This document shows positions 11,767 to 22,758 of a DNA stretch of 64,000 nucleotides, piece by piece. Position numbers and translations under genes: made by a program. Position 1 is the stretch's first letter. Every line of letters begins with the position of its first letter. Where the stretch lies: positions 632,278,786-632,342,785 of the forward strand of contig CM060915.1 in NCBI GenBank assembly GCA_030737875.1. The letters run 5' to 3'. This DNA comes from Allium sativum (taxonomy: Eukaryota; Streptophyta; Magnoliopsida; Asparagales; Amaryllidaceae). Below the pieces are notes generated by a model. That model saw only the letters and a program-made list of their open reading frames with translations. It was not told where the DNA came from and did no database searches.

Positions 11767-13030
11767 GGGTTTGTATTGAATCGTGTCTTTATTAACACTG
11801 TTCTTAAACCCAGTTGAGGAAAGAATAAATATTTTAATTAAGATTAATGAAAATTTCCAATTACTAGATATAATTGGTATTAAATGGAAGTCGATTTTGG
11901 GTTCATCGTGAACTGTGTTTTAAATAACATTAGTTCTTAGAACCCAATTAATAGTGAACTAAGATTTGGAATTATAAATCTTTATTCTAAGATTTAATGG
12001 AAATTTTCCAAAGTATTGTTTTCCAATTTAATATATTAAATTGGAATTGAATGGAATTCGATTTGGTAATAATCGAGATAAGCTTCTGTGAAGGAAGACC
12101 GTTACTATTTATGGAATTTAAAAGGCTTTGCCATTATTCCATTTATAGTATTGATTTGATATGGAAATTTATATTGATTATATACTTTTATGATTTCCGT
12201 GAAGATTCCATTTTGGTGGAAGATGATTTTGGGTTTATCTTGAACGGTGTTTTAAATAACATTGGTTCTTTAACCCAGTTAAATGATAGGATTAATTTCC
12301 TAAAGTTGAATAATCATAAAGTAATGATTTTTGATATTAAAACTAAATGGAGTTTTAATGAATCTTTAATTATATTAGGCTATGAATGAGATAATTAAAT
12401 TTATCGAATTCATGAAATGATCGAGAATGGAGAACCACCAGTTTTACTCCAGGCGATAGTTAAATCTTTAACCAGATTTCAACGTGAAATTGTAATCAAA
12501 TTTACCGATAACACCGTGGGTGTTAGATATAGGGTACTACCAGTTTTGCTCCATGGGATGAATAGGTTGAGATTGGAAATGATAATAATTGATTACTTTG
12601 GTAAGGGTCGATAATCCCGATTAGTTTTATAAACCTTAATTTTGTTTAGAATTTTTAAAGAACAAATAAAATCTTTTGAAATTGATATCCAAAGGAAGAT
12701 TAAAGAATAAGTTTAAAAGAATTTACCTTTGATAAAATTAATGGAAACCTTCCCCCAAAGATATGAATAATTGAATAAAATAATATTTTGGATTGGGATG
12801 ACGCGTATGATGTGTTTATATATCACTTGATTATAGGATACACGAGTTATTGGGAATGACCGGGTTTAACCCAATCCGAATAACTATTACGACAATTAAA
12901 AGTCGACGATGAAGATGGTGCAAGACCAACAATCTTCACATCGAATGGATTACTACTAATGCCCTAAATGGAGTTGCAACCTTGAAGGGGTTATAGTGGT
13001 AGTAGTCCAGACGTACTTGTTGATTGTTCA
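11767..13030 (+). other. Chain of short hairpins in LTR B (possible structured RNA)
   Basis: Consecutive self-complementary units: three nested stem-loops GGGTT...AACCC (11767-11811, 11899-11945, 12231-12276); a GGAG/CTCC stem and a TAACACC/GGTGTTA stem near 12426-12560; a long stem opening GTTATT and closing AATAAC (about 12845-12886); CGAC/GTCG (about 12890-12906); GATGAAGAT/ATCTTCACATC (12907-12943); and ATTACTACTA paired with TGGTAGTAGT (about 12949-13006). Each has a counterpart in LTR C with compatible or compensating bases. The structure is inferred by eye. Confidence 0.5.
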
Positions 13031-14546
13031 GATGTGCGAGGACCTCTCTCCTATATAAGACATATGGAATGAGGAATAAGGTGCCTCCAGTTTCGTTCAG
13101 ACCCAGAACGGACCTGTAAATAGATTGTATGTATGACATTGTATTGTATGCTGTATTCGTTGATCTCTATTAAATATATATTTGTTTGGTGGCTGAGAAT
13201 TTATTCTCTTGCTTAACACTCTTCTCTGAGACGTACGAGCTCAAAAGTTATATATTGGTGGAAATCAATGGTATGGTACGGATTGACAATGTGGCATATT
13301 GAGATGCAATGATCAAGGCTTTTGTTGAAAAGAAGAGTCTTGTGGATGATGATCAAAGCAAGGGTTATATAGCATAGCTTTGTGTATAGCGTTAATTCGC
13401 GAGCTTCACACCTCGGTATAAACCAGAAACGGGATGAAGAACCGTAGGGAGGACATACGTTTCTTTCAAGCTAGGAGTGGTGTCATGGTATGGAGCCCAG
13501 ACATTTTACCTATGTGGATGATGGAAAGCGAGGTACCTCGGATTTGAGTCCCTAGTGGCTCTTGATATGGTCGACATTCTGACCATTATGTCCCATTGGG
13601 CAGGGAAACGTATTATTCAGGAATAACCAATCCACTAAAGTAAGAGTGGACTAGCCCTACCTCTCCTAGGTGCAGTTATTGATGAATCCTGAGACATGGG
13701 ATGCTAGATTGTCTCGAACCGGATGAGGATGATCCCATGCCTTGGTTCATGATGGAAATCCAATTTCCAATACGACATCATACAGTTTTAATTGTAAACC
13801 TATATGGCGACATAGTATACGGTATATATGTCGTTTAGGATTGATACATTTATATTGAAATTGTTTTATGAAACATGTATGCACTAATAATAATATCAAA
13901 TTTTTGTTTTATGCATACCAAGCATATTTGGCAATTATAAGGTAAAACTTTATCCTCTGGCTTGCGTTGCATTATGTGATGGGGCCTGAGTCTTATAATA
14001 GCTTCATTTTTCGAAAAGCATTGCGTTATTTATAAATTGTTTTGTTTCAAGCTTTGGTATTTGTAGGAGAAAACCCATTCTGTGACATATGGCGTGGTCC
14101 CGTGATTTATCCTATTTTAAAGTAAAAGTTTAATAACTGTTTAAAGTTCTTACACCAGTCCTATGATTGACTTGGAGTTTATTGTTTCCACCTAAACTCT
14201 AGGTGCCCATATTTTCCACACGGGCAGCTTGTAGTTTTGATTTTCGCAAATATTTCTTTTCACAGAATCCTGGTTTATAGCTAGAGCTATATTCAGAAAG
14301 CTTTGTATCCACGTATCTCTTTCAGCTGTGGTAGTTGATGTATTTCCGCTGTGCATTGTATTTATACATTTTTATTTCCGCTGCTATGTATATTTTAATC
14401 TTTGATATATTCTTGTACTCTGATGTAAATTGTTGTAATAGCAATGAAATGTTCTATTGTTTGTGTTCTGATGCGTAGTGTTCTCAAAACAATCCGGGCT
14501 CCTCTATCTCTTTCGGGATCGGGGAAGTCTGGGTCGTTTCATCGCA

Positions 14547-15307
14547 CTTACGTAAATATCAATTTTCATAAGATTTTCTTTCCAAATCATGTTTCAAACA
14601 TATCATCATATAAATTCTATTATATACGACTACTATTTCAGATTTCAATCAATTATCTTCCAAATTAGTGGTTTTCGAATTAATCCCATATTATATAAGT
14701 TTCAGGCATTTCATCTCACAATATTCATAAGTTGATAATCTTCCAAAATTTTCATTTCAATATCAATTCAAATAAATTAAAATTGGTTCGAGTATTCATG
14801 GTCATTTCTAGATTTTAAATTTGCATTTACAAATAGATTTATTATCAAATATTCACATTCAAATTGGGTTTCACATTTCGATTATCGATTTTCAATCGAT
14901 TCAATATATTCAAACATTTTGGATCTTTAATTATTCGAATTGGAATATATATACTTCTATCAAAATAATTAAGTTACATAAAAAATAGTTTTGGAAAAAT
15001 TAATAGCTTGATATAAAATAGGTTTGAATAAATAGATAGATTTTTAGAAAAATAAGTTCGAATTATTAGATAGGTTTGAAAATGGGTTTGGAATAAATAG
15101 ATAGGATTTGTAAAATAACTAGCATGATAAAATGAATTTAAATAAAATAGATAGGCTTAGTAAATAAAATAGATTGATTCGAAAAAATTAAATTTGAATA
15201 AAATAAATAAATTTTGGAAAAAAATGTTTGCAACCAAAGATAATTATAAGAAAATGATTTAAATAAGACAGATATAGATAATACTAATTTTAATAAAATA
15301 ATTGTAT
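14547..15307 (-). other. Middle piece of element D interior
   Basis: This continues the interior interrupted at 8985: 'cttacgtaaatatcaatttt' matches 'cttacataaatatcaacttt' in element I. From about 15000 it becomes a degenerate AT-rich run of 'aataaatagatagg'-like units. No coding potential is visible. Confidence 0.7.
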
Positions 15308-15312
15308 ATGTA

Positions 15313-16143
15313 TGTTAGACCAAAAATTGGTTCTAACACCCAAATTAATTATGATTTCTGTGAAATAGAATCAAAAAGCAACAAAGAACACGCGATTTAT
15401 AGTGGTTCGGCGTTAACGAGCCTACGTCCACTTTGTTTTCTTTTAATTGATGATTTGAATACAAATAAAGCAATGATTCTCACTCAACTTCACAATTACA
15501 ATGCATGAACTCACTCAAATCTCTCAAAAATAGACTTTAAGAGACGATTTTGATTTGAATGTAGCTATGAAATTCGGCTATGGAGGAAGTTAGAACTGAG
15601 AATTTGCCAAATGATCCTTTCAAATGTCTCCAGATGGTGTATTTATAGGTGAAAAATCTCTTCGAAGTGGCTCCGGTTCGGAATTGTGTGGCACCCATCA
15701 AGAGTCGGGTTCGGAGGCTTCCAGATGGTGACAACGCATTGATTTGGCAGGAGATCGTGGGAGAAATGGTCATGCTTGGTCCGGGTCTTCAGGAAGTGTG
15801 TGCAACAACAGTCACAAGCTCAGATAATGGGGTTCGGATCGACTGCCTCCGATCCGACCCGATGAAGTCTCCTGCTTTCTAATGTTGCTGTTGTAATCCT
15901 CTGTTCCGATCCGATAATGGCACTCGTTATTTTCTGTTGTTGCTGACGTATCTCTCTGATCCGAACAGATGAGGCCACTCGCTATCCTCTAATGTTGCTG
16001 ACGTATCACCGATCCGAACCGATACGATTTCTGCGTCTTTGATCTCTACTTTTTTCCTGCGCTACCTCCTTCCGATCCGAACCGATTGATTGCTTTCTCA
16101 CTATTTGCTCCTTCTGTAGCCTACTTCATAAAGTAGGCTAACA
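15313..16143 (-). repeat. 3' LTR of K (831 bp)
   Basis: Direct repeat of 40060-40893. I count roughly 40 differences by eye, about 5%. It carries repeated 'gatccgaaccgat' motifs and 'tatagtggttcggc', a motif seen in many plant retrotransposon LTRs. Small ORFs inside (15302-15508, 15537-15773, 15649-15882) are not conserved as proteins. Confidence 0.93.
15640..15647 (-). promoter_or_regulatory. Candidate TATA box in the 3' LTR of K
   Basis: On the minus strand the sequence is CTATAAATACACC. The matching position in the 5' LTR (40386-40393) reads TATACATA, so the copy that would drive the element has a mutated TATA. Confidence 0.5.
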
Positions 16144-16155
16144 TTTTGCCCCCTC
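16144..16155 (-). other. Polypurine tract of K
   Basis: On the minus strand GAGGGGGCAAAA directly precedes the 3' LTR start TGTTAG. It is the expected primer for second-strand synthesis. Confidence 0.85.
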
Positions 16156-17527
16156 GAAGTACACTCTTATCTGAGATAAAGTGTGCTTCGAAGCAGTTTA
16201 CGAAACATCCTTTGAATTAGAACCATTGAATGATCACTTCCATTTACTTGTAGTGTCGCTTCATAAGGTCGTGGCTTTTGCTGCTTATATATACTCACAA
16301 ACCATATGAATCACTTTCTTCATCTTCAAACAATTTTGAGAGCTTCTTCTAATGTCCAGCGATCCTTCCAGGTGAGATTTTTCTTTTCTTTTCCTCAAAT
16401 TCTCCCTGCGTGTCGAACCAGTGTATGTGGTCCCATTCGGTTCGGATTCCGATCCGAATGGACTTCCTCTAACAGCACACTCAGATGGGCCCTCCAACGA
16501 CGCTTCACCATGGACTAACAGGCCGTAATACACGAGTGGGCCTGACTTCTGGTCCGAACGAGAATACGAGTGGTCACCTTAATTTCATATAAGTATCCCT
16601 CCCATCTTCTTCTTCCTCTTCTTCTTTTGATTTAAATTTGTGGTAAAACTAGACAATTTGAACCTGGTGCGCGTTTAATTCCAACGCTGTCGCCCTCTCT
16701 CTCTTTGTCGTCGTCGTTGGTGGCTCTTGTCACCACCTCGAGGTGTTGAGAGGAAGAATTTGGGTCCTACAGAACATTTGAGCACGTAAGTGCCTGGACT
16801 TTATTTGGTTTTGCGAAATAGAGTTGGGTTCGGTATGGGTTAGCTGAGGTGGAAAATGAGGAAGCTGATGAAGAGGAGAGGAACTGGGTTCGGTTCGGGT
16901 GAAGAAATGTTGGAATGAAGGAAATGGAAGATGTTTACAAGAACGGATCGGATCGGGTCGAAGCAAAAGAAAGAATCAGAAAAGATGTTTACAAAGTCGG
17001 ATCGGGTCGGAGCAAAGGAAACCAAAAAGAAAGGGAAAACAAAGCCTACTTGACCGGGTTGGACTGGAGTAAAAGAGTAGGAGGAGAAGAGGCGTTATTT
17101 TTTAAATCAATCCGAACCGATCCTGTGGCCTTCATCCGAACCGATCCGGTTCTAATTACTGGGTGTGAATATCTGCTTCAGATCGAAACATCACTTTGCC
17201 CTCCGATCTGATCCCAATACTGATATCCGAACCGAACCGAACCGAAACAACCTAACTTAATGTGCAAGAATTTTTCCAACTATCTTAATCAATTCTTAGC
17301 ATAACCTTCAACTTGACGAAAAGTTAGGATAGCGCCTTTCGAACATGACAAACATCAAGAACTATTCTGACACATTATTACTTCTTCGAATTTCCATATC
17401 ATGCTTTCATATGTTTTCTCTGCATTTTTGTTACACGTAGCACACACTTTAGTTCACATACACACATGGGGGACACGGGCATCTTTACTCTAATTCTTGC
17501 TATTGTTTCTTCGATAGTCTAGCGATC
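16156..17527. other. K: non-coding region between 3' LTR and additional ORF
   Basis: Contains many copies of a short motif 'tccgaaccgatcc' (for example 16430-16460, 17115-17150 and 17223-17245) and pyrimidine-rich stretches. Read on the plus strand this is upstream of the additional ORF and could hold its promoter. The overlapping ORFs on both strands (16285-17211) are products of the GC-richer motif and have no recognisable domain. Confidence 0.45.
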
Positions 17528-18802
17528 ATGGCCGAAAGACGTTCATCTAGGTTGGCAAAGAAGATGGAAGTTGTGGAAACTTCTGAGAAAGTTACCATTG
17601 ATGACATATCTTCTTCTTCAGACCCTGAATGGGATGACGAGGGCCCAGATTATGAAGTAGGAGCGCATAATAACGAAACGCCTTCGATAGCGAAGTTTCT
17701 CTGGGCTATGAGGAGGAAGGAGGGATTGGAGATAATCGAGCTCTTAACGAATTTGAGTCTGCCATTATCTTGGAGTCACCCGTAGACTCCGTTGAATCAA
17801 CGATCGACGATGATAGACTTGTCCGCCTATGTTTAAAGCACGGGATACTAAAAAGGGATACCCTGGTGCCATCGAAAACTGACTGTCCTCACAATCCCCC
17901 GTTCCCGAGACGGTGTCAGAGACGGAAGTCACTCCAACCAAGAAATCATCGAAAGGTATTTCTACCTTTTCACCCCAATACGTCAAAGTTGTCTCCACTT
18001 TTCATCACATAATCGGGCAATCGATGAAGGATCCTTTATTTTCTCCTGAGTTGATAACTGTTGCTTCTCATTATGTAGGTGTTAAACCGACCGAGAAGAC
18101 AGACGTGCCTCAGGGAACCACCACCGGAGCAAAATCCACGGAGAAGGCTCAAGGAGAAAAAGATAAGGCTGCCTCAGCAAAGTCAGGAGGTGGAGCTGAA
18201 TTGTCCAAGGCTGATGCTCCTCATGATGACGAGATGATAGACGCCTTGAAGGATGATGGCGGTAGCAAGGGACATGAGGAAGACCCTGATGTGGCTATAG
18301 TCGGGGATTCAAAAAGCGTTGATGACATCACTTTGGATGAAATGAAAGCCGATCAAGATAAACGTATGCAGCTAAAAGTTGAAGACCTGAACCCCGAAAG
18401 CCTCAAGCCTCTTGCAGTGATGGATCCTGGATCAAGGTTAGTCGTTAAGCTTTCAACTAGATCTATTACAGAAGAGCTTGCTAAAAAGTCTTCTCTTGAT
18501 TCCAGCGTTCCGACTCGTGGAAAAAAATCAACTGATTCTAACACTTCGGTTACAGGGAAGAAAAAGTTGAAACGCGTTATGCTGAAAAAGAAGCTAAGGC
18601 TGCTCGAAAGCTGCCAAAAAATCCAATCCCGATCCAAAGTCCAAATGATGAAGTGCTTTGTTTTATTTTGGCAGTTAGTTGGTTCGCAATTGTTGCAGCG
18701 AGTGCGGCCGTCGCATCTTCTTTTTTGCTTGTTTTCCTTGTACAAACTCACACGTTTGTAAATAAAAATAGTTTATTTCCTGCAATGCCTGATAGTCGTT
18801 AG
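17528..18802 (+). pseudogene. Tat-type additional ORF (aORF), antisense to gag-pol, frameshifted
   Basis: Function is unknown. The frame opens at ATG 17528 ('MAERRSSRLAKKMEV') and stops at 17785. A second frame runs 17913-18761 (282 aa), beginning 'SETEVTPTKKSSKGIST' and rich in Lys, Asp, Glu and Ser ('EDPDVAIVGDSKSVDDI'). From about 18578 a different frame stays open to a stop at 18802 and encodes an Ala-rich basic stretch, then a hydrophobic segment like a membrane helix ('FILAVSWFAIVAASAAVAS'). So at least two frame changes are needed to follow one protein. It lies between integrase and the 3' LTR on the opposite strand, the position known for extra genes in Tat elements such as Grande and Retand. 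Alternatively it is captured host sequence. Confidence 0.6.
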
Positions 18803-19461
18803 TTCAACACTTAAGTGAAAATACAAAAGTATGTCATACTAAAATTATGCGATGAAGTCATGGTGGAGGGGAATATGTGTGTACATGTATGCCCCCAGTC
18901 AATCTTGGATAACTTAGCAAGAACTATTCAAGATTAAATTAAATTAAAAAATCCAAATATCCCCGATTCTCTGACGGGGCCATATTCCTTTCGTCATTGA
19001 TGCCTGTTCTTTCTGGCATCTTTATACTCTCCTGTCTCATATCCAGGTTAGAGTTTTCGTTGAGGCGGTCTCTCATCTGGGTGCATCTTGATGCCTCAGA
19101 GGACGTCGTCTTCCCGTCCTTTATACTCTCTCTCGATTCTAGAGAGTTAGAGTTTAGAATGTCATCTTCCCATTCTTCTATGTCTTATCGTACAAACAGT
19201 CGTTTTGTTTGTTCCTGCATATAGGTTATCTCCAACTTTCCTAATTTAACTTAACATTTCGTGTTTCGCAGTCATAATAGAATAATTGTTGAAGATATAA
19301 ATAATGCAGGAAAGTAAATGACACACGATATTTTTATAGTGGTTCGGCTAAGTCGTAGCCTACATCCACTTTATAATCTTTTGTTCACATAAGTAGACTT
19401 TTTAAGGCAAGTCGTGCCTTTTTACATAGCTTATGAAAACAAAAGAAATGACATTTCATAT
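18803..19461. other. K: spacer between additional ORF and integrase, with an LTR-like block
   Basis: Both reading directions end here (the aORF from the left, integrase from the right). At about 19320-19375 it repeats the K LTR block 'atagtggttcggc' followed by 'gcctac(a/g)tccactt'. This may be a poly(A)/R-type signal or a remnant of another LTR. The ORF at 18997-19224 is not recognised. Confidence 0.5.
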
Positions 19462-19920
19462 TTAGCTCAGATATCTTCGTAGGTGCTGAGCGTTCCAGGC
19501 TCTGGGAATCTCCTCACCGTCCACGGTCGTTAGCTTGAACGCTCCTGTATCAAGCTTCCATTGGATGGTGTATGGTCCTTCCCATTTTGGACCCAATTGG
19601 GTTGAAGGAGGGAAGACTCGCTTCAGTACTAGGTCTCCTGGATCAAAGGTTTTAAGGCGAACCTTCCGGTCATAATAACGTGCTACTTGATGTCGATGTC
19701 TTGAGGCACGCAAGTCGGCTTCATCTCTTTTTTCTTCAATCATATCAAGAGATTTTAGGAGGAGCGCTTTATTCGTCATCGGGTCATAGTACGCAACTCG
19801 ATGAGAAGGGGCTTCCAATTCTACCGGGATCACCGGTTCAGACCCAAAGGAAAGTGAATAGGGAGTATGGCCGGTAGCCGTCTTAAAGGTCGTCCTGTAG
19901 GCCCATAAAGCTAATGGCAA
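19462..19920 (-). pseudogene. pol: K integrase, C-terminal part
   Basis: The 152 codons cover the end of the catalytic core and the C-terminal domain of a gypsy integrase, which joins retrotransposon DNA to the chromosome. Landmarks are 'LPLALWAYRTTFKTATGHTP', 'SLSFGSEPVIPVE', a coiled charged stretch, 'RYYDRKVRLKTFDPGDLVLK', 'KWEGPYTI' and the terminal 'AWNAQHLRRYLS' followed by a stop. It is separated from the N-terminal part (20130-20549) by about 210 bp in other frames, so the protein is broken. No chromodomain follows, as expected for Tat rather than chromoviruses. Confidence 0.9.
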
Positions 19921-20549
19921 CTCATCTACCCATCTGGCTTTGGCCTGCTCCAGCCGCTTCTTTAGAATTGATTTAATGACTTTATTTACGGCTTCGACCT
20001 GTCCATTTGACTGCGGATGAGCTACTGCAGTGTATGTTTATCAATCTTATATTTCTGGCAGAAGTTTTTGAACTCGATACTGTCAAATTGCATCCCATTG
20101 TCAGTTATGATGGTCTTCGGAATCCCAAATCAACAAATAATGTTTCTGACTACAAAACTGATCACCTTCCTCGTCGCGATGGTTGTTAGAGGTTCTGCTT
20201 CCACCCATTTTGTGAAGTAGTCCACAGCAACGATCGTGTACTTAGCTCCTCCTCTGGCAATAGGTAGCACTCCAATAATTTCAATTCTCCACATGGCAAA
20301 CGGCCATAGACTTACCATTGACTTGAGCTGAGTCGGAGGCGCTCTGGGAACTTTGGCATATATTTGACATCTATCGCAGCGTCGTGAATAATTAGCCGCG
20401 TCTTTATTCACGGTAGGCCAAAAATATCCGTACTGTAACAATTTCTTTGCTAGGGTTTGGCCCCTAGTATGATCTCCACACTCACCTTCATGCACCTCTT
20501 GTAGTACACGTTTGATGTCATCATGTGCGACACACCGTAATAGGGGCAT
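19921..20549 (-). pseudogene. pol: K integrase, zinc-binding domain and first half of core
   Basis: The open stretch 20130-20549 has the H2C2 zinc module ('VHEGECGDHTRG', then 'SRRCDRCQIYAK') and the start of the DDE core. The motif that normally holds the first catalytic Asp reads 'WRIEIIGVLP', with Glu in its place. 'VAVDYFTKWVEAEPL' follows. After a TGA stop at about 20127-20129, the sequence at 20070-20120 still encodes 'IPKTIITDNG', the second catalytic Asp motif. The substitution and the stop indicate an inactive integrase. Confidence 0.88.
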
Positions 20550-20615
20550 TGAAAACCCTTGATGATAATGGATGTCGTCCTGTAAAATGTATCTTGTGTC
20601 CTTACGTCTTACAGC

Positions 20616-20996
20616 TTATCTTTCACTCTTTTTCATTGGGAGGGTTCCATTTTTGAGAAAATTCTTAATTGATGTCATCCAGGATTCTCTTTCTGGTTCA
20701 ACTTCCAAGGCTAGATCTGTTTCCATTAGATCGAAACTTGGTGAATCCAACACCTCTATCAGAATCATTTCGGATTCTCGAGGACTATCAGAACTTGCTA
20801 GTTTCGCCAATCGATCTGCTTTCCGATTTTCCGCTCTTGGAATGTGTGTTATGCTATAATGCTCCAAACCTTCCAACAACTCCTTTACTTTCTTAAGATA
20901 AGTGATGAGTCGAGGTCCTTTAGCAGCAAATTCTTCCCGAACATGACATTCAACTATCTTGGAATTGCAATATATATCTAGTGTCTTCACTCCCAA
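20616..20996 (-). pseudogene. pol: K RNase H, C-terminal half, with linker to integrase
   Basis: Encodes the second half of the RNase H domain, which degrades RNA in RNA-DNA hybrids: 'YCNSKIVECHVREEF', where Asp is usual at the Asn, and 'HIPRAENRKADRLAKLASS', the conserved end of plant gypsy RNase H. The catalytic Glu motif ('SEYEALISGL') is encoded just upstream at about 21010-21050, beyond a TAG stop near 21064. Two defects are therefore visible: the Asp-to-Asn change and the stop. Confidence 0.85.
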
Positions 20997-21062
20997 ATTT
21001 TTGGCGGGTTTCAGCCCGGAAATCAGGGCTTCATACTCGGAATCGTTGTTAGTAGCAGCAAA

Positions 21063-21374
21063 CTATAACCGTAATGCATAGTAGGTAGATCGTCCTTCAG
21101 GAGTTATTAAAACAACTCCGGCGCCGGACTTTCTATCATTCTCGGCTTTGTCCGTATATAATTTCCACGGACTAAGCTCTAATTCTTGTTCCAAAGCAAC
21201 TACCTTGTCGCCCACCGTTTCCTCTTCAGGAATTGTAAGTTCTGCTATAAAGTCAGCCAAGTCCTGTCCCCTTATTGATCTTCGTGGCTGAAAGTTCACA
21301 TCAAACTGACTCAGCTCGATATTCCATTTAAGTAATCGCCCCGATGCTTCGGGTTTCTGCAGTACTTGTCTCAA
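21063..21374 (-). pseudogene. pol: K RT connection and RNase H, N-terminal half
   Basis: Carries the end of the RT connection ('RLLKWNIELSQFDVNFQPR'), the linker 'IRGQDLADFIAELT', and the first catalytic Asp of RNase H in 'WKLYTDKAEN' followed by 'SGAGVVLITPEG'. The frame stops at 21063. The spacing to RT and integrase is normal for a single gypsy pol polyprotein. Confidence 0.87.
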
Positions 21375-21477
21375 AGGTTGATCGGTACATACAATTATCG
21401 GGTGCGCCTAGAAATAGTGGCGAAGCTTGCGAGAAGCAATCAGGAGGCTATAAGCAAGCTTTTCTATCTTCGGATAG

Positions 21478-21738
21478 TTACGTTCCGTGGGAGCCAGTTT
21501 TTTTGCTTACGTAATACACAGGTTTCTGGACTTTATCCTCTTCACGTACTAATGCTGCACCGACGGCGTGAGATGATACCGCCAAGTAGACGAACAAATC
21601 CTCGTGTTCCACAGGCTTTGATAATATTGGAGGCTTTTCTAAGAAATCCAATAGATTCTGGAAGGCCTCCACGAAGTCGGGAGTCCACTCAAAATTTCGT
21701 TTTCCCCGTTTTATGAGATCGAAAAAAGGTACACACAT
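21478..21738 (-). pseudogene. pol: K RT thumb/connection segment
   Basis: Contains 'PFFDLIKRGKRNFEWT', 'AFQNLLDFLEKPPILSKP', 'DLFVYLAVSSHAVGAALVRE' and 'KPVYYVSKK', the segment between the RT palm and RNase H in Ty3/gypsy pol. It is out of frame with the RT fragment to its right and with the fragment to its left, so frameshifts lie on both sides. Confidence 0.85.
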
Positions 21739-21810
21739 GTCTGTTGCTTTGGAGATGAACCTACCCAGTGCTGCAACCTTCCCAGCTAAGCTCTGAACAT
21801 CCCTAATCTT

Positions 21811-22758
21811 TCATGGCTCCTCTATATTCCGGATTGCTGCTATTTGGTCTGGATTGATTTCAATTCCTCTGGAGCTCACGATGAAGCTAAGGAACTTGCC
21901 CGATGCTACGCCAAAAGAACACTTCAAGGGATTCAACTTCATCCCATACCTTCGTAGTATGTCGAACATTTCAACTACGTCCTTCGTATGATCGGGAGAT
22001 TGCTTGGATTTCACGAGAATATCATCCACGTAAACTTCCATGGTTTTCCCGATTTGATTGTAAAACATGCGGTTGACTAGGTGCTGATACGTGGCTCCCG
22101 CATTTTTTAATCCAAACGGCATTACGACGTAACAATACAATCCCAAGTCTGTGATAAAGCTTGTATGCTCTTGATCTGGTATGTGCATGGGAATTTGATT
22201 GTACCCGGAATAAGCGTCCATAAAGGATAAAAGTTCGTGCCCGGCAGTTGAATCTACTAGTTGATCAATTCTGTGAAGAGGAAAGCTATCCTTCGGGCAA
22301 GCCTTGTTTAAATCAGAAAAGTCGATGCACGTTCTCCACTTCCCATTTGACTTTTTGACCAGGACAGGATTCGATATCCAGTCGGGATATTTCGAATCCT
22401 TAATGAATCCGTTACCTTTTAACTTCTCTACTTCTTCTTTCAAAGCTGCTGACCGCTCTGGGCCCAACATCCGTCTTTTCTGCTTGACTGGTGGGTGCTT
22501 TGGATTAATACACAAAGAGTGGCTCATAATGGTAAGCGAAATTCCACACATGTCAGCGTGAGTCCAAGCAAGCACGTCCAGATTTGCCTTTAAAAAAACA
22601 GCCAATTCCCTCGCTCTAACTGGATCCAGTTGCGAGCCGATCTTTAGTACTTTTGTTGTATTTGCTTCATCAATAAGTATATCAACTATTATTTTGTTGG
22701 GAGTTGCCTTCTTGTCCCCGGGTTCTCTATCCTCTCTGGGATCTATATCCTTGAGCAC
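21811..22758 (-). pseudogene. pol: K reverse transcriptase
   Basis: The 315 codons hold nearly the whole RT palm and fingers, which copy element RNA into DNA. The lead-in 'LDVLAWTHADMCGIS' and 'INPKHPPVKQKRRMLGPE' are Tat-like. Then come 'VLVKKSNGKWRTCIDFSDLN', 'FMDAYSGYNQIPMH' (catalytic Asp near residue 181), 'YVVMPFGLKNAGATYQ', and 'YVDD' at about residues 243-246. All three catalytic Asp are present, so this is the least damaged domain. The frame ends in a stop before the connection segment. Confidence 0.93.

Larger units (their letters stand above)
8986..14541 (+). mobile_element. Solo LTR, family B (5556 bp)
   Basis: It starts TGTAACAACCCGG and ends GGGTCGTTTCA, flanked by a perfect 5-bp duplication TCGCA (8981-8985 and 14542-14546). 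No primer-binding site or polypurine tract is present, so it is a lone LTR. The empty site is preserved in the related element I near 63,970, where 'atatcgcacttac' runs uninterrupted, which confirms both ends. The LTR is collinear with LTR C: the start, the U3 doublet, 'ccccacatgggtgttgggat', the hairpin chain, the 'cttgcgttgcat' block and the terminal 'ccagtc..atga.tgac' block. ORFs inside (for example 12051-12389) are not conserved in LTR C. Confidence 0.92.

Noticed and set aside
12051..12389. 112-codon ORF in LTR B
   Set aside because: Overlaps the hairpin chain. The homologous stretch of LTR C is not open, and composition is AT-driven.
16285..17211. Several overlapping ORFs in the K spacer
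   Set aside because: Present on both strands at once, made of the repeated 'gatccgaacc' motif, and without domain similarity.
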